NCBI GenBank assembly: GCA_018829205.1
Contig: JAHJUE010000022.1
Location: forward strand, 62,001-126,000
From: Bacteroidota bacterium
GTDB lineage: Bacteria; Bacteroidota; Ignavibacteria; Ignavibacteriales; Melioribacteraceae
DNA: 64,000 bases
Direction of reading: 5' to 3'
Position numbers and translations under genes: made by a program. This document shows, in pieces, positions 29,601-37,008 of this stretch; the first letter of the stretch is position 1; each line of letters begins with the position of its first letter. Under the pieces are notes generated by a model. It saw nothing but the letters and a program-made list of their open reading frames with translations. It had not been told where the DNA came from and searched no databases.

Positions 29601-30486
29601 ACCAAAGTTCCTCGTATATTTCAGAGATGTCTACCTTCGCTATCATAATCCAAGGAGTGTTATTAACAGGAACTATATCGGCAAGCACGTCAACATTTCT
29701 ATAATCCTTTGCTTCAATTATTCCTGTTTTATCTTTAAACGCCAGACTTGCTAAAATTTCATTATTAGAATCCGGGATTTTAAGCGATATGTTTAAATTA
29801 TTTTTAAAACGAAGATTATTTAGATATTCAACATAACCGTTATTTTTTCTTACAAGAAGAGTTTCTCCTGTTTTATAAGGCATTGGCCATTTCTGAATCA
29901 GCGGGAAAAGGAAATCATTCGGATTTATACGGAATAAAAGTACGGCGATGCATTTATCGTTATTAAAAATCGGGGCTAAAATATCGAAATGAATACAATT
30001 GTGGGTTTCACAAGTATAAAAATCGCTGAAAATTATTTCTCTTTTCTCAAATACCTTATCAGCAAAATCAGAAGTTATGGAATCAATTTTATAATTTTCA
30101 GCATATAAATTGAAAATAAAAGAGCTTTTATCGGAGATGATAAATATATTCTGATACTTATGATTAACAGCTATTGTGGAAAGCGTATTAGTAAAATACT
30201 CTTTTAATGATTTTGAATTTTTATCCGATAAAAGCTTTTGCGTGTTTTGAATAAATAAATCATCGCTTGAAAAAAACTCGGCTTCGGAAAGTCTTTCGTT
30301 TTTCCATTGAATAAGATCGGCAACCTTTAATTCCGCGATAGCTTTTAAAACGCTGTGTTTCTCAAATCTAATATCACCGGCTTCGTGATTATAATAACTA
30401 AAACCGCCGGCGACTACAATAAAACTTAAAACGAGAGTTATAATTATTAATGGTTTTTTCTTCTGAAGGATTAACTCTAGTTTCAT
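23632..30486 (-). CDS. Giant sensor histidine kinase, about 12 PAS domains and one GAF
   Basis: This is a 2284-residue protein. Transmembrane helix 1 is at about 12-32, an extracytoplasmic Cache-like sensor at about 35-290, and helix 2 at about 295-320. PAS domains begin near residues 345, 475, 600, 720, 845, 960, 1080, 1205, 1325, 1615, 1740 and 1895, with a GAF domain at about 1455-1610. A short coiled coil (KHHLENLVDERTGQLKTIN) precedes the last PAS. HisKA has His2070 in SMASHEFRTPLTSIRIF, and HATPase shows NLLSNAVKYS, DSGIGMS and GTGLGLS. I chose ATG 30486; an upstream TTG (30504) would add six residues. There is no receiver domain; the adjacent LytTR regulator is the likely target. Positions are estimates. 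Confidence 0.88.
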   Translation of the reverse strand: MKLELILQKKKPLIIITLVLSFIVVAGGFSYYNHEAGDIRFEKHSVLKAIAELKVADLIQWKNERLSEAEFFSSDDLFIQNTQKLLSDKNSKSLKEYFTNTLSTIAVNHKYQNIFIISDKSSFIFNLYAENYKIDSITSDFADKVFEKREIIFSDFYTCETHNCIHFDILAPIFNNDKCIAVLLFRINPNDFLFPLIQKWPMPYKTGETLLVRKNNGYVEYLNNLRFKNNLNISLKIPDSNNEILASLAFKDKTGIIEAKDYRNVDVLADIVPVNNTPWIMIAKVDISEIYEELWFRALFIILLSGLSILLLAAGISFIYKYRQSGVYKSYLLKEKELRENEELFRITLYSIGDGVITTDAYGRVKHMNKVAEDLTGWKEADAQNKAIENVFDIINEDSRRKVENPVDRVLTEGLIVGLANHTLLVSKNGKVTSIADSGAPIKTENDEIIGVVLVFRDQTEEHKATRILEQSRNDLREAQAVAKLGNYVWEFSTNIWSSSDILNEIFGIDQNYNRSLEGWANIVHPDFREMMLNYVTNEVIAKKQRFDKEYKIVRVFDGIERWVHGLGELEFDEQNNPVKLFGTITDITERKNYELNLKRSEEDYKTLFNQGHDPIIIFVPEDETILDVNDKACHVYGFSKEEFIGMSLTKISNNINAGKERINTVINDGWIRGFETTQFKKDGSEIIVEINATKINYQNRVAILSTNRDITKRKKAEEKLIENEERMRVIVEGTPNLFFYTQDAAAKIKYISPSVEKITGHKVKDWINESHWFITDNEINKLAIEYTHKHLKGEFTSAPINVEIQHADNYAILLEVYENPIIKNGIVTGLQGVAHDITARRKAEIALAESEELFRKAFLTSPDSININRLSDGLYVNINDGFTAITGYTKDEIEGKTSKDINIWVNPVDREKLVKGLKENGSVTNLEADFRLKDGSIITGLMSAVIINLNAVPHILSITRNIDEIKNAQLRVKESEELFRNAFTTIPDSISISSLDDAVFRNINEGFTKITGYTEEEVIGKSSSEINLWADEFEREKLIERLKKDGTITNFETRFRIKSGEILTGLLSASVLKLNGKLNILAVTRDITDLKLIEDSLRKNEEKYRIVADNTTDWIYWIDEQKQFRYISPSVTNVTGYTQFDFKNNSDLLTDIIFEEDRQNVISHFSNLLDSTVQICSKEFRIVTKQGHVKWIFHRCRAVMDENGKFLGRRSSNRDITELKEAEFKLKESEKKYRAFFENDLTGDYISTVDGELLACNLSFARIFGYKDVEEAMSSNMKNIYLDDAARESFLNLLKENRNLLNFEYEYKKITGEKIYLIENTYGIFDDKNNLVKLQGYIFDNTQRKTAELQLIESEKRFKGLFDNAKLGIYRGTPEGELLYGNKALFETLGYNSIEDLKKLKAGQLYVNPAEREKFKYEMETKGFVSGFEELFYKGDNSIIVISESAHTVKDGNGNIIYYEGILEDITEKKENINLIKMQSDLLFQLQSETDIDKILDIAISNIVSIGTIDCGGIYLIENNDLLLKVNLGLSESFVNKIKLVKNGSYQYNIVKNGLPVFADYNKLNLPDNDPGFIEGIKEIAVIPLVAEGKILGCINAASRKEKSFSESVQNALTSIGSILSEIIERLNIFNELKKSEEKFRLVFENEINGFAYHEIITDKNGRPIDYRFVNINKGFEKIVGKKADEIVGKTVLEIWPDTELYWINTYGEVALKQNPISFENYSAPLEKYFHVNAYSPVKRFFAVSFNDITQRVEQEKSIQKLQRAVEQSQVSIVITDTTGKIEFVNPKFEEVTGYKADEVIGQNPRILKSGEISKEDYKLMWHELTEGKDWSGLFHNKKKNGELFWESVNISPIKNNEGIITNYIAVKEDITEKVKSEKELIQYKHHLENLVDERTGQLKTINIKLAEEIRKQKEFDRQLQDQLFMLSTFIESMPTAAFIKDSGLKFIEINHAFIELAGKEKKDIIGKTVFDVFPLEAAEIMNKQDQQVLKEKCLKSFNMTFVDNNNHEKYFIIKKTIYQKAYGEFGGILGTYIDFSEHKKLQESIERNLASEKELNELKTRFISMASHEFRTPLTSIRIFSDLIIMQRDKNDKEKLSEYTEKIQNSVTYMTDLINDVLTMSRVETGKLVFAPDNVDLKSFLEEMMNEAKLYASSKHNLILNYNSRKKVIYADSKLLRYIVSNLLSNAVKYSPNGGDIISTVDIKNSNLILNIKDSGIGMSDIVMKNLFEPFLRGDNIGNIQGTGLGLSIIKKAVDLHKGQINCSSVINEGTSFTITIPIIEE

Positions 30487-30698
30487 AATAGTCCCAAACG
30501 GCAACTAAAAAGCGCTTAAGTTATATAATTCACCGGCTAGAATCTCAAATTCTGATTGAGAAATAATAACCAATCTTTATTTAATGTAAAAATCTATATG
30601 AAAGAATCGAACAAATCGCTTATTAGTTAATTTATTAGAGTAAAATCCGCATAATAATATATAAAAATAAATCAAAATATAACAAGACTATATTGTGT

Positions 30699-30714
30699 TT
30701 TGATCCTGATCACA
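30699..30714. promoter_or_regulatory. CRP/FNR-family operator-like palindrome
   Basis: TTTGATCCTGATCACA matches the CRP consensus TGTGA-N6-TCACA at nine of ten fixed positions and is also close to the FNR form TTGAT-N4-ATCAA. It lies inside a wider ATTGTG...CACAAT repeat. It is about 215 bp upstream of the giant kinase start, so it would act from a distance or on an unidentified transcript. Confidence 0.45.
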
Positions 30715-30956
30715 ATAATTATCGAAGGATTCTTTCGTTTGGTTAAATGAAGAAATTATAAAAATAAATCCGGTGAAACCTTATGTTAATATAATGAGGA
30801 ATACTTTTAGACTTCTACACGTTCATTTAATAAACGGCACTTTTTAAATAGTATTTTTATTTCCACACCCATGAACTATTGTCCCATTCCCTTTTTTCTG
30901 ACTTTAAATTGCAAGCTTCCGTAATAAACTTTTCAATTCTATCAACAATTTTGCTA

Positions 30957-31106
30957 TTAATTGTTAGGGATTTTATAAAGTCCAGGTTTTTCTATTTCAC
31001 CGCCTTTAAGAAGCGTGGCAATATCTCTTGTGTGAAATCCGGCGTCTTTTAGTTCTTTCATCCTAATGTAACCGTGCTTTTTGATATGTTCAATTATCTC
31101 ATTCAT
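30957..31106 (-). CDS. Short winged-helix protein, AbiEi antitoxin N-terminal-like (possibly truncated)
   Basis: From ATG 31106 the frame encodes 49 residues: IIEHIKKHGYIRMKELKDAG, then FHTRDIATLLKGGEIEKPGLYKI. This HTH pattern (helix, K/R-rich helix, GxIEKPGLY wing) resembles the N-terminal domain of AbiEi-type antitoxins and related regulators, which normally continue for another 100-200 residues. A +1 frame directly downstream stays open to a stop at 30857-30859 and reads a protein-like tail (DRIEKFITEACNLK, then EWDNSSWVWK), so the gene may be a frameshifted remnant. No partner toxin gene is present, and no Shine-Dalgarno sequence is evident. Confidence 0.4.
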   Translation of the reverse strand: MNEIIEHIKKHGYIRMKELKDAGFHTRDIATLLKGGEIEKPGLYKIPNN

Positions 31107-31275
31107 AACAGTGGTTCTTTTTTTCTGTAAATATAACAAACTTACAGAAGAAACGAACCATCTTTTTACATTAAACTTGTCAAGGTATCCGATGAAACAA
31201 AAACATCTTTATAAATTTCACTGTATTTTTCATTACAGTAAATCAAAACTCTTCTCATTATAGGTTTATGCTTGT

Positions 31276-31310
31276 TATATGCTGGTTGCTTGCTGGTTTC
31301 ATGCTGGTTT
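31276..31310. repeat. Short tandem TGCTGGTT repeats
   Basis: ATGCTGGTTGC, TTGCTGGTTTC and ATGCTGGTTTC occur head to tail with an 11-12 bp period, followed by related CAGTAGTTATAC. Coordinates are approximate to a few bases. The function is unknown. Confidence 0.6.
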
Positions 31311-31409
31311 CACAGTAGTTATACGCCGGTATAGTATAAAATTCTTCGTTTTATGCGGTTGCGTATTTTATACCTATTTTACGTACTGTATGCGGTATTA
31401 CAGTAAGGG

Positions 31410-31463
31410 TGAATGAATGATTGATTGATTGATTCATTGATTGAATGATTGATTGAATGATTG
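31410..31463. repeat. Four-base microsatellite (GATT/GAAT units)
   Basis: A run of GAATGAATGATTGATTGATT followed by further GATTCATT, GATTGAAT and GATT units spans about 54 bp with a four-base period. Such tracts can expand by slippage. It lies in an intergenic region, about 450 bp upstream of the epimerase-like gene, so any effect would be on spacing or expression and not on a reading frame. Confidence 0.8.
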
Positions 31464-31907
31464 TTTTGTCTGCCGGAGGAGGAATGATTGACCTCTCCAC
31501 CCATCTGGTAGGAATGATTACAAATAAATAGTCTTTGAGCAAATTTTTAATTTAAAAACAAATTATTGTTTTTAAATTTTATCTTACTAAATATGGCCTT
31601 AGATGTATCAATTAATTTTGATTAAAGATTTTATTTTTCTCTTCAATTTCTAAAGACTGGCTTATAATCTTTTTTTTGAAACATATTTAGTCCGCTTTAA
31701 TCGAGACTTTTTTATTGCTTGCAGAGAGTCAGCGAGTCTATGTATTGTTAAAATTGTTCAGAACTAGAACTAAATTACTTAATTATTAAAATATTGCAGT
31801 TGTTTTGTGACCAGGTGATAATTATTTATAAATCATTATAAATGATTTTTCGAATCACATAAATTATTAGTTATATTCAATTTTTGAATATACTGAATGG
31901 AAATAAT

Positions 31908-32720
31908 ATGAAAATTCTATTTACAAAATCAAAATGGGAAGCTTGGGAAGAACCGACCGAAACTTTTCTGAAGAAAACTAAAAACGATGGTTACGATGGA
32001 ACCGAAATTTATTTAAATGAAATTAAAGAATCGCCTGAAGAACTAATTGAACTTCACGATAAATACGATTTAAAAATAATTGCCCAGTTTTTAACAGAAG
32101 GCAATAATATTGATGAACACCTAAGAAGCGTTGACAAATTCGTCGAAAAAGCGTTAAAGTGTAATCCTATTTTAATCAATTGCCATCCTGGAAAAGATTA
32201 TTTTACTTTTGAAGACAACCTGCTGCTCCTAAAAAAGTTAAGCAACCTTTCAAAAGAAACAAATATAATTATTACAGCCGAAACACATCGCGGACGTTCT
32301 ACCTATTCTTTAATTGAAACGGTGAAATATCTTGATGTACTGCCGGATTTATACCTAACCGCCGATTTCTCTCACTGGATGGTCGTTCACGAAAGTGATT
32401 TATCAAATCAAAAAGAGAATTTAGATTTAGCAATTTTAAGAAGCAGGCATATCCATGCTCGAGTTGGTTTTGAAGAAGGTCCGCAGGTAACAGACCCGCG
32501 CGCGCCGGAATGGAAACAACATTTAAATAATCATTTATCTATTTGGCAAAGAATAGTTGATAATTGCAAATCATTAGGAATGGAACATTTAACTGTTACA
32601 CCTGAATTCGGTCCGCCAAATTATATGCACACTCTCCCCTTTAGCCACAAACCAGTAAGTGACGCATGGGAAATCAATAATGCGATGAAGGAAATTTTTA
32701 AAGAGAGAATTAAAAATTAA
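31908..32720 (+). CDS. Sugar phosphate isomerase/epimerase-like TIM barrel
   Basis: This 270-residue cytoplasmic protein of the xylose-isomerase-like (AP endonuclease 2) superfamily interconverts or rearranges sugar phosphates or keto sugars with a divalent metal. Likely metal ligands are Glu in ITAETHRGR, Asp-His in LTADFSHWM, His in IHARVGFEEGPQ and Glu in VTPEFGPP. I chose ATG 31908 (GGA six bases upstream) over a TTG at 31884. It is the only plus-strand gene on this side of the aldo/keto reductase and faces it across a bidirectional terminator. The substrate is not evident; the neighbouring glycyl radical locus suggests a linked sugar pathway. Confidence 0.8.
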   Translation: MKILFTKSKWEAWEEPTETFLKKTKNDGYDGTEIYLNEIKESPEELIELHDKYDLKIIAQFLTEGNNIDEHLRSVDKFVEKALKCNPILINCHPGKDYFTFEDNLLLLKKLSNLSKETNIIITAETHRGRSTYSLIETVKYLDVLPDLYLTADFSHWMVVHESDLSNQKENLDLAILRSRHIHARVGFEEGPQVTDPRAPEWKQHLNNHLSIWQRIVDNCKSLGMEHLTVTPEFGPPNYMHTLPFSHKPVSDAWEINNAMKEIFKERIKN

Positions 32721-32727
32721 TAAAAAG

Positions 32728-32755
32728 AAAAGGCTGCTTTTATCGGCAGCCTTTT
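32728..32755. terminator. Bidirectional terminator between convergent genes
   Basis: AAAAGGCTGC and GCAGCCTTTT flank an eight-base loop, giving a 6-bp GC-rich stem extended by A-T pairs and a T run on either strand. It lies between the epimerase-like gene (stop 32720) and the aldo/keto reductase (stop 32781). Confidence 0.85.
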
Positions 32756-32780
32756 GAAGTACTAATCACCTTAATTATCA

Positions 32781-33776
32781 TCACCCTCTAAAATCATAAT
32801 CAAGTTCAGGTTTGTTGTCCAAAATAGCATCAATCTTGTTCATAACTTCATCCGTCAATTTTTCAGCAACGTCAAGCGATTTCATATTTTCTTTTACTTG
32901 TTTCTCGTTTGAAGCGCCGGTTATAACCGTACTTACGTTTTCGTTTTTTAAACACCATGCCAACGCCAAATTTGCGAGACTTACTCCCAAATCCTTTGCA
33001 AGCGGTTCAAGTTTTTTTACTTTTTCAATTTTGTTTTTACCGCTTTCGCTCAATAAAATGTTTTTCAGCCATTCATAATTTTTTAAATTAACGCGGCTGT
33101 TTTTCGGTATGCCTTTGTTGTATTTCCCGGTTAAAAAACCACTCGCAAGCGGACTCCAAATTGTAGTTCCCAAACCTATTTCTTCAAATAATCTTAAATA
33201 TTCTTTCTCAACTTTGTCGCGTTTGAACATATTGTATTCAGGCTGTTCCATTAAAGGCGGAATTAAATGTTCACGCCTTGCTACTTGATATGCTTCAGTT
33301 ATCTGCTCGGCGCTCCATTCGCTTGTTCCCCAATAAAAAGCTTTGCCTTGATTTATAACATGATTCATCGCTCTAACTGTCTCTTCAATCGGCGTGTGAA
33401 TATCCGGTCTGTGGCAGAATATTAAATCAACATAATCCATCTGCATTCTCTTTAGCGAAGCGTCCGTTCCTTCAATTATGTGTTTGCGTGAAAGCCCGGT
33501 ATTGTTTGGTCCCGCACCTCCCCAAAATATTTTTGTGGAAACAACAAGATCACTTCTTTTCCATTTCGACTTTTTAATTACCTTACCCATCATTACTTCC
33601 GAGTTTCCTTCGGCATAAACTTCTGCATTGTCAAAAAAATTAACCCCGGCATCGTAGGCGGCTTTCATACAATCGTAAGCTGTTTTCTCGTCAATCTGCT
33701 CATGAAAAGTAACCCATGAACCGAAAGACAAAGCGGATACCTTTAAACCGGATTTTCCTAAATATCTATACTCCAT
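32781..33776 (-). CDS. Aldo/keto reductase (Kv-beta-like)
   Basis: This is a 331-residue NADPH-dependent reductase in a TIM-barrel fold, reducing aldehydes or ketones of sugars. The catalytic tetrad is visible: Asp and Tyr in [11 protein letters not shown], Lys in VVSTKIFW, and His in LIFCHRPD. The C-terminal cofactor loop [18 protein letters not shown] is intact. It is 20 bp downstream of the AraC-type regulator and probably co-transcribed with it, divergently from the glycyl radical enzyme. If that enzyme makes an aldehyde or ketone, this protein could reduce it; this is inference from context. Confidence 0.88.
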   Translation of the reverse strand: MEYRYLGKSGLKVSALSFGSWVTFHEQIDEKTAYDCMKAAYDAGVNFFDNAEVYAEGNSEVMMGKVIKKSKWKRSDLVVSTKIFWGGAGPNNTGLSRKHIIEGTDASLKRMQMDYVDLIFCHRPDIHTPIEETVRAMNHVINQGKAFYWGTSEWSAEQITEAYQVARREHLIPPLMEQPEYNMFKRDKVEKEYLRLFEEIGLGTTIWSPLASGFLTGKYNKGIPKNSRVNLKNYEWLKNILLSESGKNKIEKVKKLEPLAKDLGVSLANLALAWCLKNENVSTVITGASNEKQVKENMKSLDVAEKLTDEVMNKIDAILDNKPELDYDFRG

Positions 33777-33795
33777 TAAATCCTCCTAAATTTTA

Positions 33796-34662
33796 TTACG
33801 GTATAATTGATGTTCTATATTTATTTCTAAAATCCCCGGGTGAGGAATTAAATTTTTTTTTGAAGATATGATAAAAGTGACTGAGGTTTTCAAAACCCGC
33901 TTCCATCGAAATGAAAGGAATATTTTCATCAGTGTTCGTTAAAAGGTTTGCAGCGTAATTAAGTCTCTGGTCATTTATAAATTCCGTCGGTGTTAACTCA
34001 AAATGTTTTTTAAATTCCCTGCACACATGTTCTTTGGATTTGTTTGAGATTCTCTGCATCTCGGAAAATCCTTTAATAAAATTTTCTTTTTTCAGCATCT
34101 CTTCTCTTAAAGTGGAAAGCCACCGCGGCACGTTTGTTTTTTCATCGTTGTAATTTGAGGAAAAATATTTTATAAATATTTCTAAAAGAAGAATCCGCAG
34201 TTTTGTATTTATCTCTTGTTTGCTATCGCGGTTTATTAAATTTAAGTCCTCCATCCTTTTTATGATTATCCCGGTTTCAACATTTGATAATTTTACGGAA
34301 TGCGGCATGCCATTTTCTAAAAGACTTTTTCTATTAAATCCTTCGCCCAAATAATTAAATAGTTCCTTTATTGTTTTCTGCGGGAAGGCGATGTTTATCA
34401 GTTCGCAGTTTTCATCTTTATATTTTTTGTAATGATGAACATCTGAAGGTCTAATGAACACAAGCGTTCCTTCTTCAAGAAGCTGCTTGTTGTCGTTTAT
34501 ATTATGTACAACCTTTCCCTTTGTGATCAAAAAGATTTCATAAAAATTATGCGTGTGTTCAATTGTAATGTCGTTTAACGATTTATGCCACGCGAAATGA
34601 ACCTCGGTAAAAGGATCAATAATTTTTTCTGAATAGATTTTTAAGTGTGAACGGTCTTTCAT
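33796..34662 (-). CDS. AraC-family transcriptional regulator
   Basis: This is a 288-residue regulator with an N-terminal cupin-like ligand domain (about 15-110: TEVHFAWHKSLNDITIEHTH, HNFYEIFLITKG) and a C-terminal pair of helix-turn-helix motifs (about 185-283; KEHVCREFKKHFELTPTEFI, then GFENLSHFYHIFKKKFNSSP). The cupin domain suggests sugar binding. It is transcribed divergently from the glycyl radical enzyme across 112 bp and upstream of the aldo/keto reductase, so it probably controls both directions. ATG 34662 is the natural start. Confidence 0.9.
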   Translation of the reverse strand: MKDRSHLKIYSEKIIDPFTEVHFAWHKSLNDITIEHTHNFYEIFLITKGKVVHNINDNKQLLEEGTLVFIRPSDVHHYKKYKDENCELINIAFPQKTIKELFNYLGEGFNRKSLLENGMPHSVKLSNVETGIIIKRMEDLNLINRDSKQEINTKLRILLLEIFIKYFSSNYNDEKTNVPRWLSTLREEMLKKENFIKGFSEMQRISNKSKEHVCREFKKHFELTPTEFINDQRLNYAANLLTNTDENIPFISMEAGFENLSHFYHIFKKKFNSSPGDFRNKYRTSIIP

Positions 34663-34774
34663 AAAATATCAATATACTACAATTATTTTATCAAGGAAAA
34701 ACAAGAATATCGATTATTTTGTAATAATTTAGCTATTGACAAATATATCATATTAATAAATAAAATCAATATTT
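34663..34774. promoter_or_regulatory. Divergent promoter region, AraC regulator / glycyl radical enzyme
   Basis: This 112-bp, strongly AT-rich gap serves genes on both strands. A TTGACA at about 34736 reads toward the radical enzyme as a -35-like element, but no good -10 at 17 bp is seen. It contains no clear direct repeat matching known AraC operators. Confidence 0.35.
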
Positions 34775-37006
34775 ATGAAAAAGAATTTTAAAACAGAAAT
34801 TAAGTTTACACGTACTTACAAAGAGTATATTAATCATCACCCTGCGATCAGGGAAGCGCACTGTCTTAAAGCGGAGTTCCCGGATTATTTTCAACCGATT
34901 CAGCAAAACGATCTTTACGCAGGTAGACTGAAACATGGGTTGGTAGGATTCAGTCCGGACGAATGGGGTTCAACAGCCTTCGGATATTACATATTAAAAC
35001 CCGAACTGCAGAATATTTTAAATGATGAAACGACCGATGAAAAAACCAAAAAAGAAATTGAAGAGATCATAAGCTTCTGGGAAACCGAAAACACTTCCGC
35101 AAAGATAAGAAGAAGTTATCCGCCGGAGATGGCAAAATATTTGCCGAGCGACGATTGGATGAATCAATCAGGAATAGCTTTCCCGCTTTACAGGCTCACT
35201 GGCGGAAATATTAATTTTAAGAAACTTATGCAGCTCGGTCTGCCAGGATTAAGAAAAGAAATACTATCGAAATTAGCAACAGCAAAAGAAAATAATCTCG
35301 ACGAAAAATTTTATGAAGGATCATTAATCGCGTTGAATGTAATTAATGATATTATTGATTATTATATAAGAGACGCAGAAACACAAAAGGAATTAGCTGA
35401 CGCGGAAAACATTTTACGGCTAAATAATATTATTGACACACTTAAATTAATTAAAGATTCAAGACCTAAAACACTTCGCGAAGGGATTCAATTGTTCTGG
35501 CTTTACGCCAATGCAGCTGATGTAAGAAATTACGGAAGAATGGATGTATACCTCGGCGATCTTTTGGCAAACGATCTTGATTGCCGTATTATCACCGAAG
35601 TCGAAGCTTTAAAAATGCTACAGTCGCTATGGCAGTTAATGGCTGACAAACATACAGTTGTTCACAATAGAGTTATTATCGGAGGCAAAGGAAGAGCTAA
35701 CGAAAATAATGCCGACCGTTTTGCAATACTTGCGATGGAAGCTAGCCGAACTGTACTTGAAATTGAACCGCAATTATCATTGCGTATTTATGAAGGTATG
35801 AATCCTGACGTTTTTGATAAAGCTCTTGAAGTTATCGGTGAAGGTAGAACATTTCCTATTATTTATAATGACGATGTAAATTTAAATTCAGTTGTGAAAG
35901 CTTTCGGCTTTACGGAAAAAGAAGCTGAACAGTATGTGCCTTACGGCTGCGGCGAATATATTTTGGAACACCAAAGTTTCGGTACGCCGAGTGGAGTTAT
36001 TAATTTATTAAAAGCATTAGAAGTTACACTTCATAACGGAATAGATCCGGTTACAAAAAAACAGATGGGATTAGCACTCGGCACTTTCGAAAGCTTTAAA
36101 ACATTTGACGATTTATGGAACGGTTATAAAAAACAAATTGAACATTATGTAAGAATTATGGCTGACCATGAAGCCCTTGAGTACAATGTTGCAGGCGAAG
36201 TTGCGCCGTATTTATTAATGAGTATGCTATACGATGACTGCCTAGAAAAAGGCAAAGGAATTTTCTCTGGCGGCATCCGTTATCTCGGAGGAACACTAGA
36301 GACTTACGGCAATACAAATACCGCCGACAGTCTGCTCGTAATTAAAAAATTAATTTATGTGGACAAATCCGTATCCAAAGAAGAATTATTAAAAGCTATT
36401 GACAATAATTTTATAGGATTTGAAAAACTAAAAAAGAAAATAGCCGATGTTCCGAAATACGGAAACGATATAGACGAAGCGGACGATATGCTGTTGAAAG
36501 TTCACAATCATGTCTGTAATTATGTTAGAGATCAGAAAGACAGAGTAGGACTTCATTCATATATGATTGTAAATATTAATAACAGCGCAAACACTTTAAT
36601 GGGAAGATCCACAAGCGCATCGGCAGACGGCAGATTGGCTTTTACGTCAATGAATAACGGGAACACGCCCACTAGCGGAAACGATAAAAACGGAATTACT
36701 TCATTACTTAATTCTATTGTGAAACCGGCGACAGACATTCACGCCGGTGCTGTGCAGAATATAAAATTTAGTAGTCAAATGTTCACTGAACACAAGGATG
36801 AATTAAAAGCCCTGCTAAAAACGTATTTTGAAAACGGCGGAGCCCAGGCAATGATTACTGTAGTTAACCGGGGTGATCTCGAGAATGCAATGAATGAACC
36901 GGAAAAATATAAACATGTTTTTGTACGAGTAGGGGGATTCAGCGCACGGTTTGTGGAACTCGCAAAAGATATTCAGTTGGATATTTTAAACAGAACGTTG
37001 TATTAA
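34775..37006 (+). CDS. Glycyl radical enzyme of the pyruvate formate-lyase family, substrate unassigned
   Basis: This 743-residue cytoplasmic, oxygen-sensitive enzyme has the two hallmarks of the family. The thiyl Cys392 lies in VPYGCGEYILEHQ, and the glycyl radical site Gly721 lies in FVRVGGFSARF about 23 residues from the C-terminus. The Cys is followed by Gly-Glu, so the Glu used as a base in glycerol/diol dehydratase-type members (GCVE in those) is kept. The flanking sequence differs from true pyruvate formate-lyase, choline lyase, benzylsuccinate synthase or 4-hydroxyphenylacetate decarboxylase as I remember them. A dehydratase or C-O/C-C lyase on a sugar or polyol is plausible from context. 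No microcompartment genes accompany it. Confidence 0.85.
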   Translation: MKKNFKTEIKFTRTYKEYINHHPAIREAHCLKAEFPDYFQPIQQNDLYAGRLKHGLVGFSPDEWGSTAFGYYILKPELQNILNDETTDEKTKKEIEEIISFWETENTSAKIRRSYPPEMAKYLPSDDWMNQSGIAFPLYRLTGGNINFKKLMQLGLPGLRKEILSKLATAKENNLDEKFYEGSLIALNVINDIIDYYIRDAETQKELADAENILRLNNIIDTLKLIKDSRPKTLREGIQLFWLYANAADVRNYGRMDVYLGDLLANDLDCRIITEVEALKMLQSLWQLMADKHTVVHNRVIIGGKGRANENNADRFAILAMEASRTVLEIEPQLSLRIYEGMNPDVFDKALEVIGEGRTFPIIYNDDVNLNSVVKAFGFTEKEAEQYVPYGCGEYILEHQSFGTPSGVINLLKALEVTLHNGIDPVTKKQMGLALGTFESFKTFDDLWNGYKKQIEHYVRIMADHEALEYNVAGEVAPYLLMSMLYDDCLEKGKGIFSGGIRYLGGTLETYGNTNTADSLLVIKKLIYVDKSVSKEELLKAIDNNFIGFEKLKKKIADVPKYGNDIDEADDMLLKVHNHVCNYVRDQKDRVGLHSYMIVNINNSANTLMGRSTSASADGRLAFTSMNNGNTPTSGNDKNGITSLLNSIVKPATDIHAGAVQNIKFSSQMFTEHKDELKALLKTYFENGGAQAMITVVNRGDLENAMNEPEKYKHVFVRVGGFSARFVELAKDIQLDILNRTLY

Positions 37007-37008
37007 AA

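Larger units (their letters stand above)
30487..31907. other. Gene-poor boundary region between sensory and sugar blocks
   Basis: About 1.4 kb with little coding content. It holds a CRP/FNR-like palindrome (30699-30714), a short winged-helix ORF (30957-31106) with a possible decayed tail, TGCTGGTT repeats (31276-31310), a four-base-unit microsatellite (31410-31463), and a repeated GGAATGATT phrase (31481-31523). The sequence ATTACAGTAA occurs twice, about 160 bp apart. No tRNA, integrase or transposase was found, so an insertion boundary is possible but not shown. Confidence 0.5.

Noticed and set aside
31081-31263. Plus-strand ORF of 60 codons overlapping the winged-helix gene
   Set aside because: No recognisable pattern; the opposite strand gives a plausible helix-turn-helix domain, so this is a shadow.
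31410-31463. CRISPR-like array
   Set aside because: The repeats are four bases long with no unique spacers and no cas genes, so it is a microsatellite.
31351-31542. Minus-strand ORF of 63 codons across the microsatellite
   Set aside because: Its sequence is made by the GATT repeat and has low complexity, with no ribosome binding site or homology pattern.
34775-37006. Naming the radical enzyme as pyruvate formate-lyase (pflB)
   Set aside because: True PflB has two adjacent active-site cysteines; here a single Cys in GCGE and a dehydratase-type activator argue against it.
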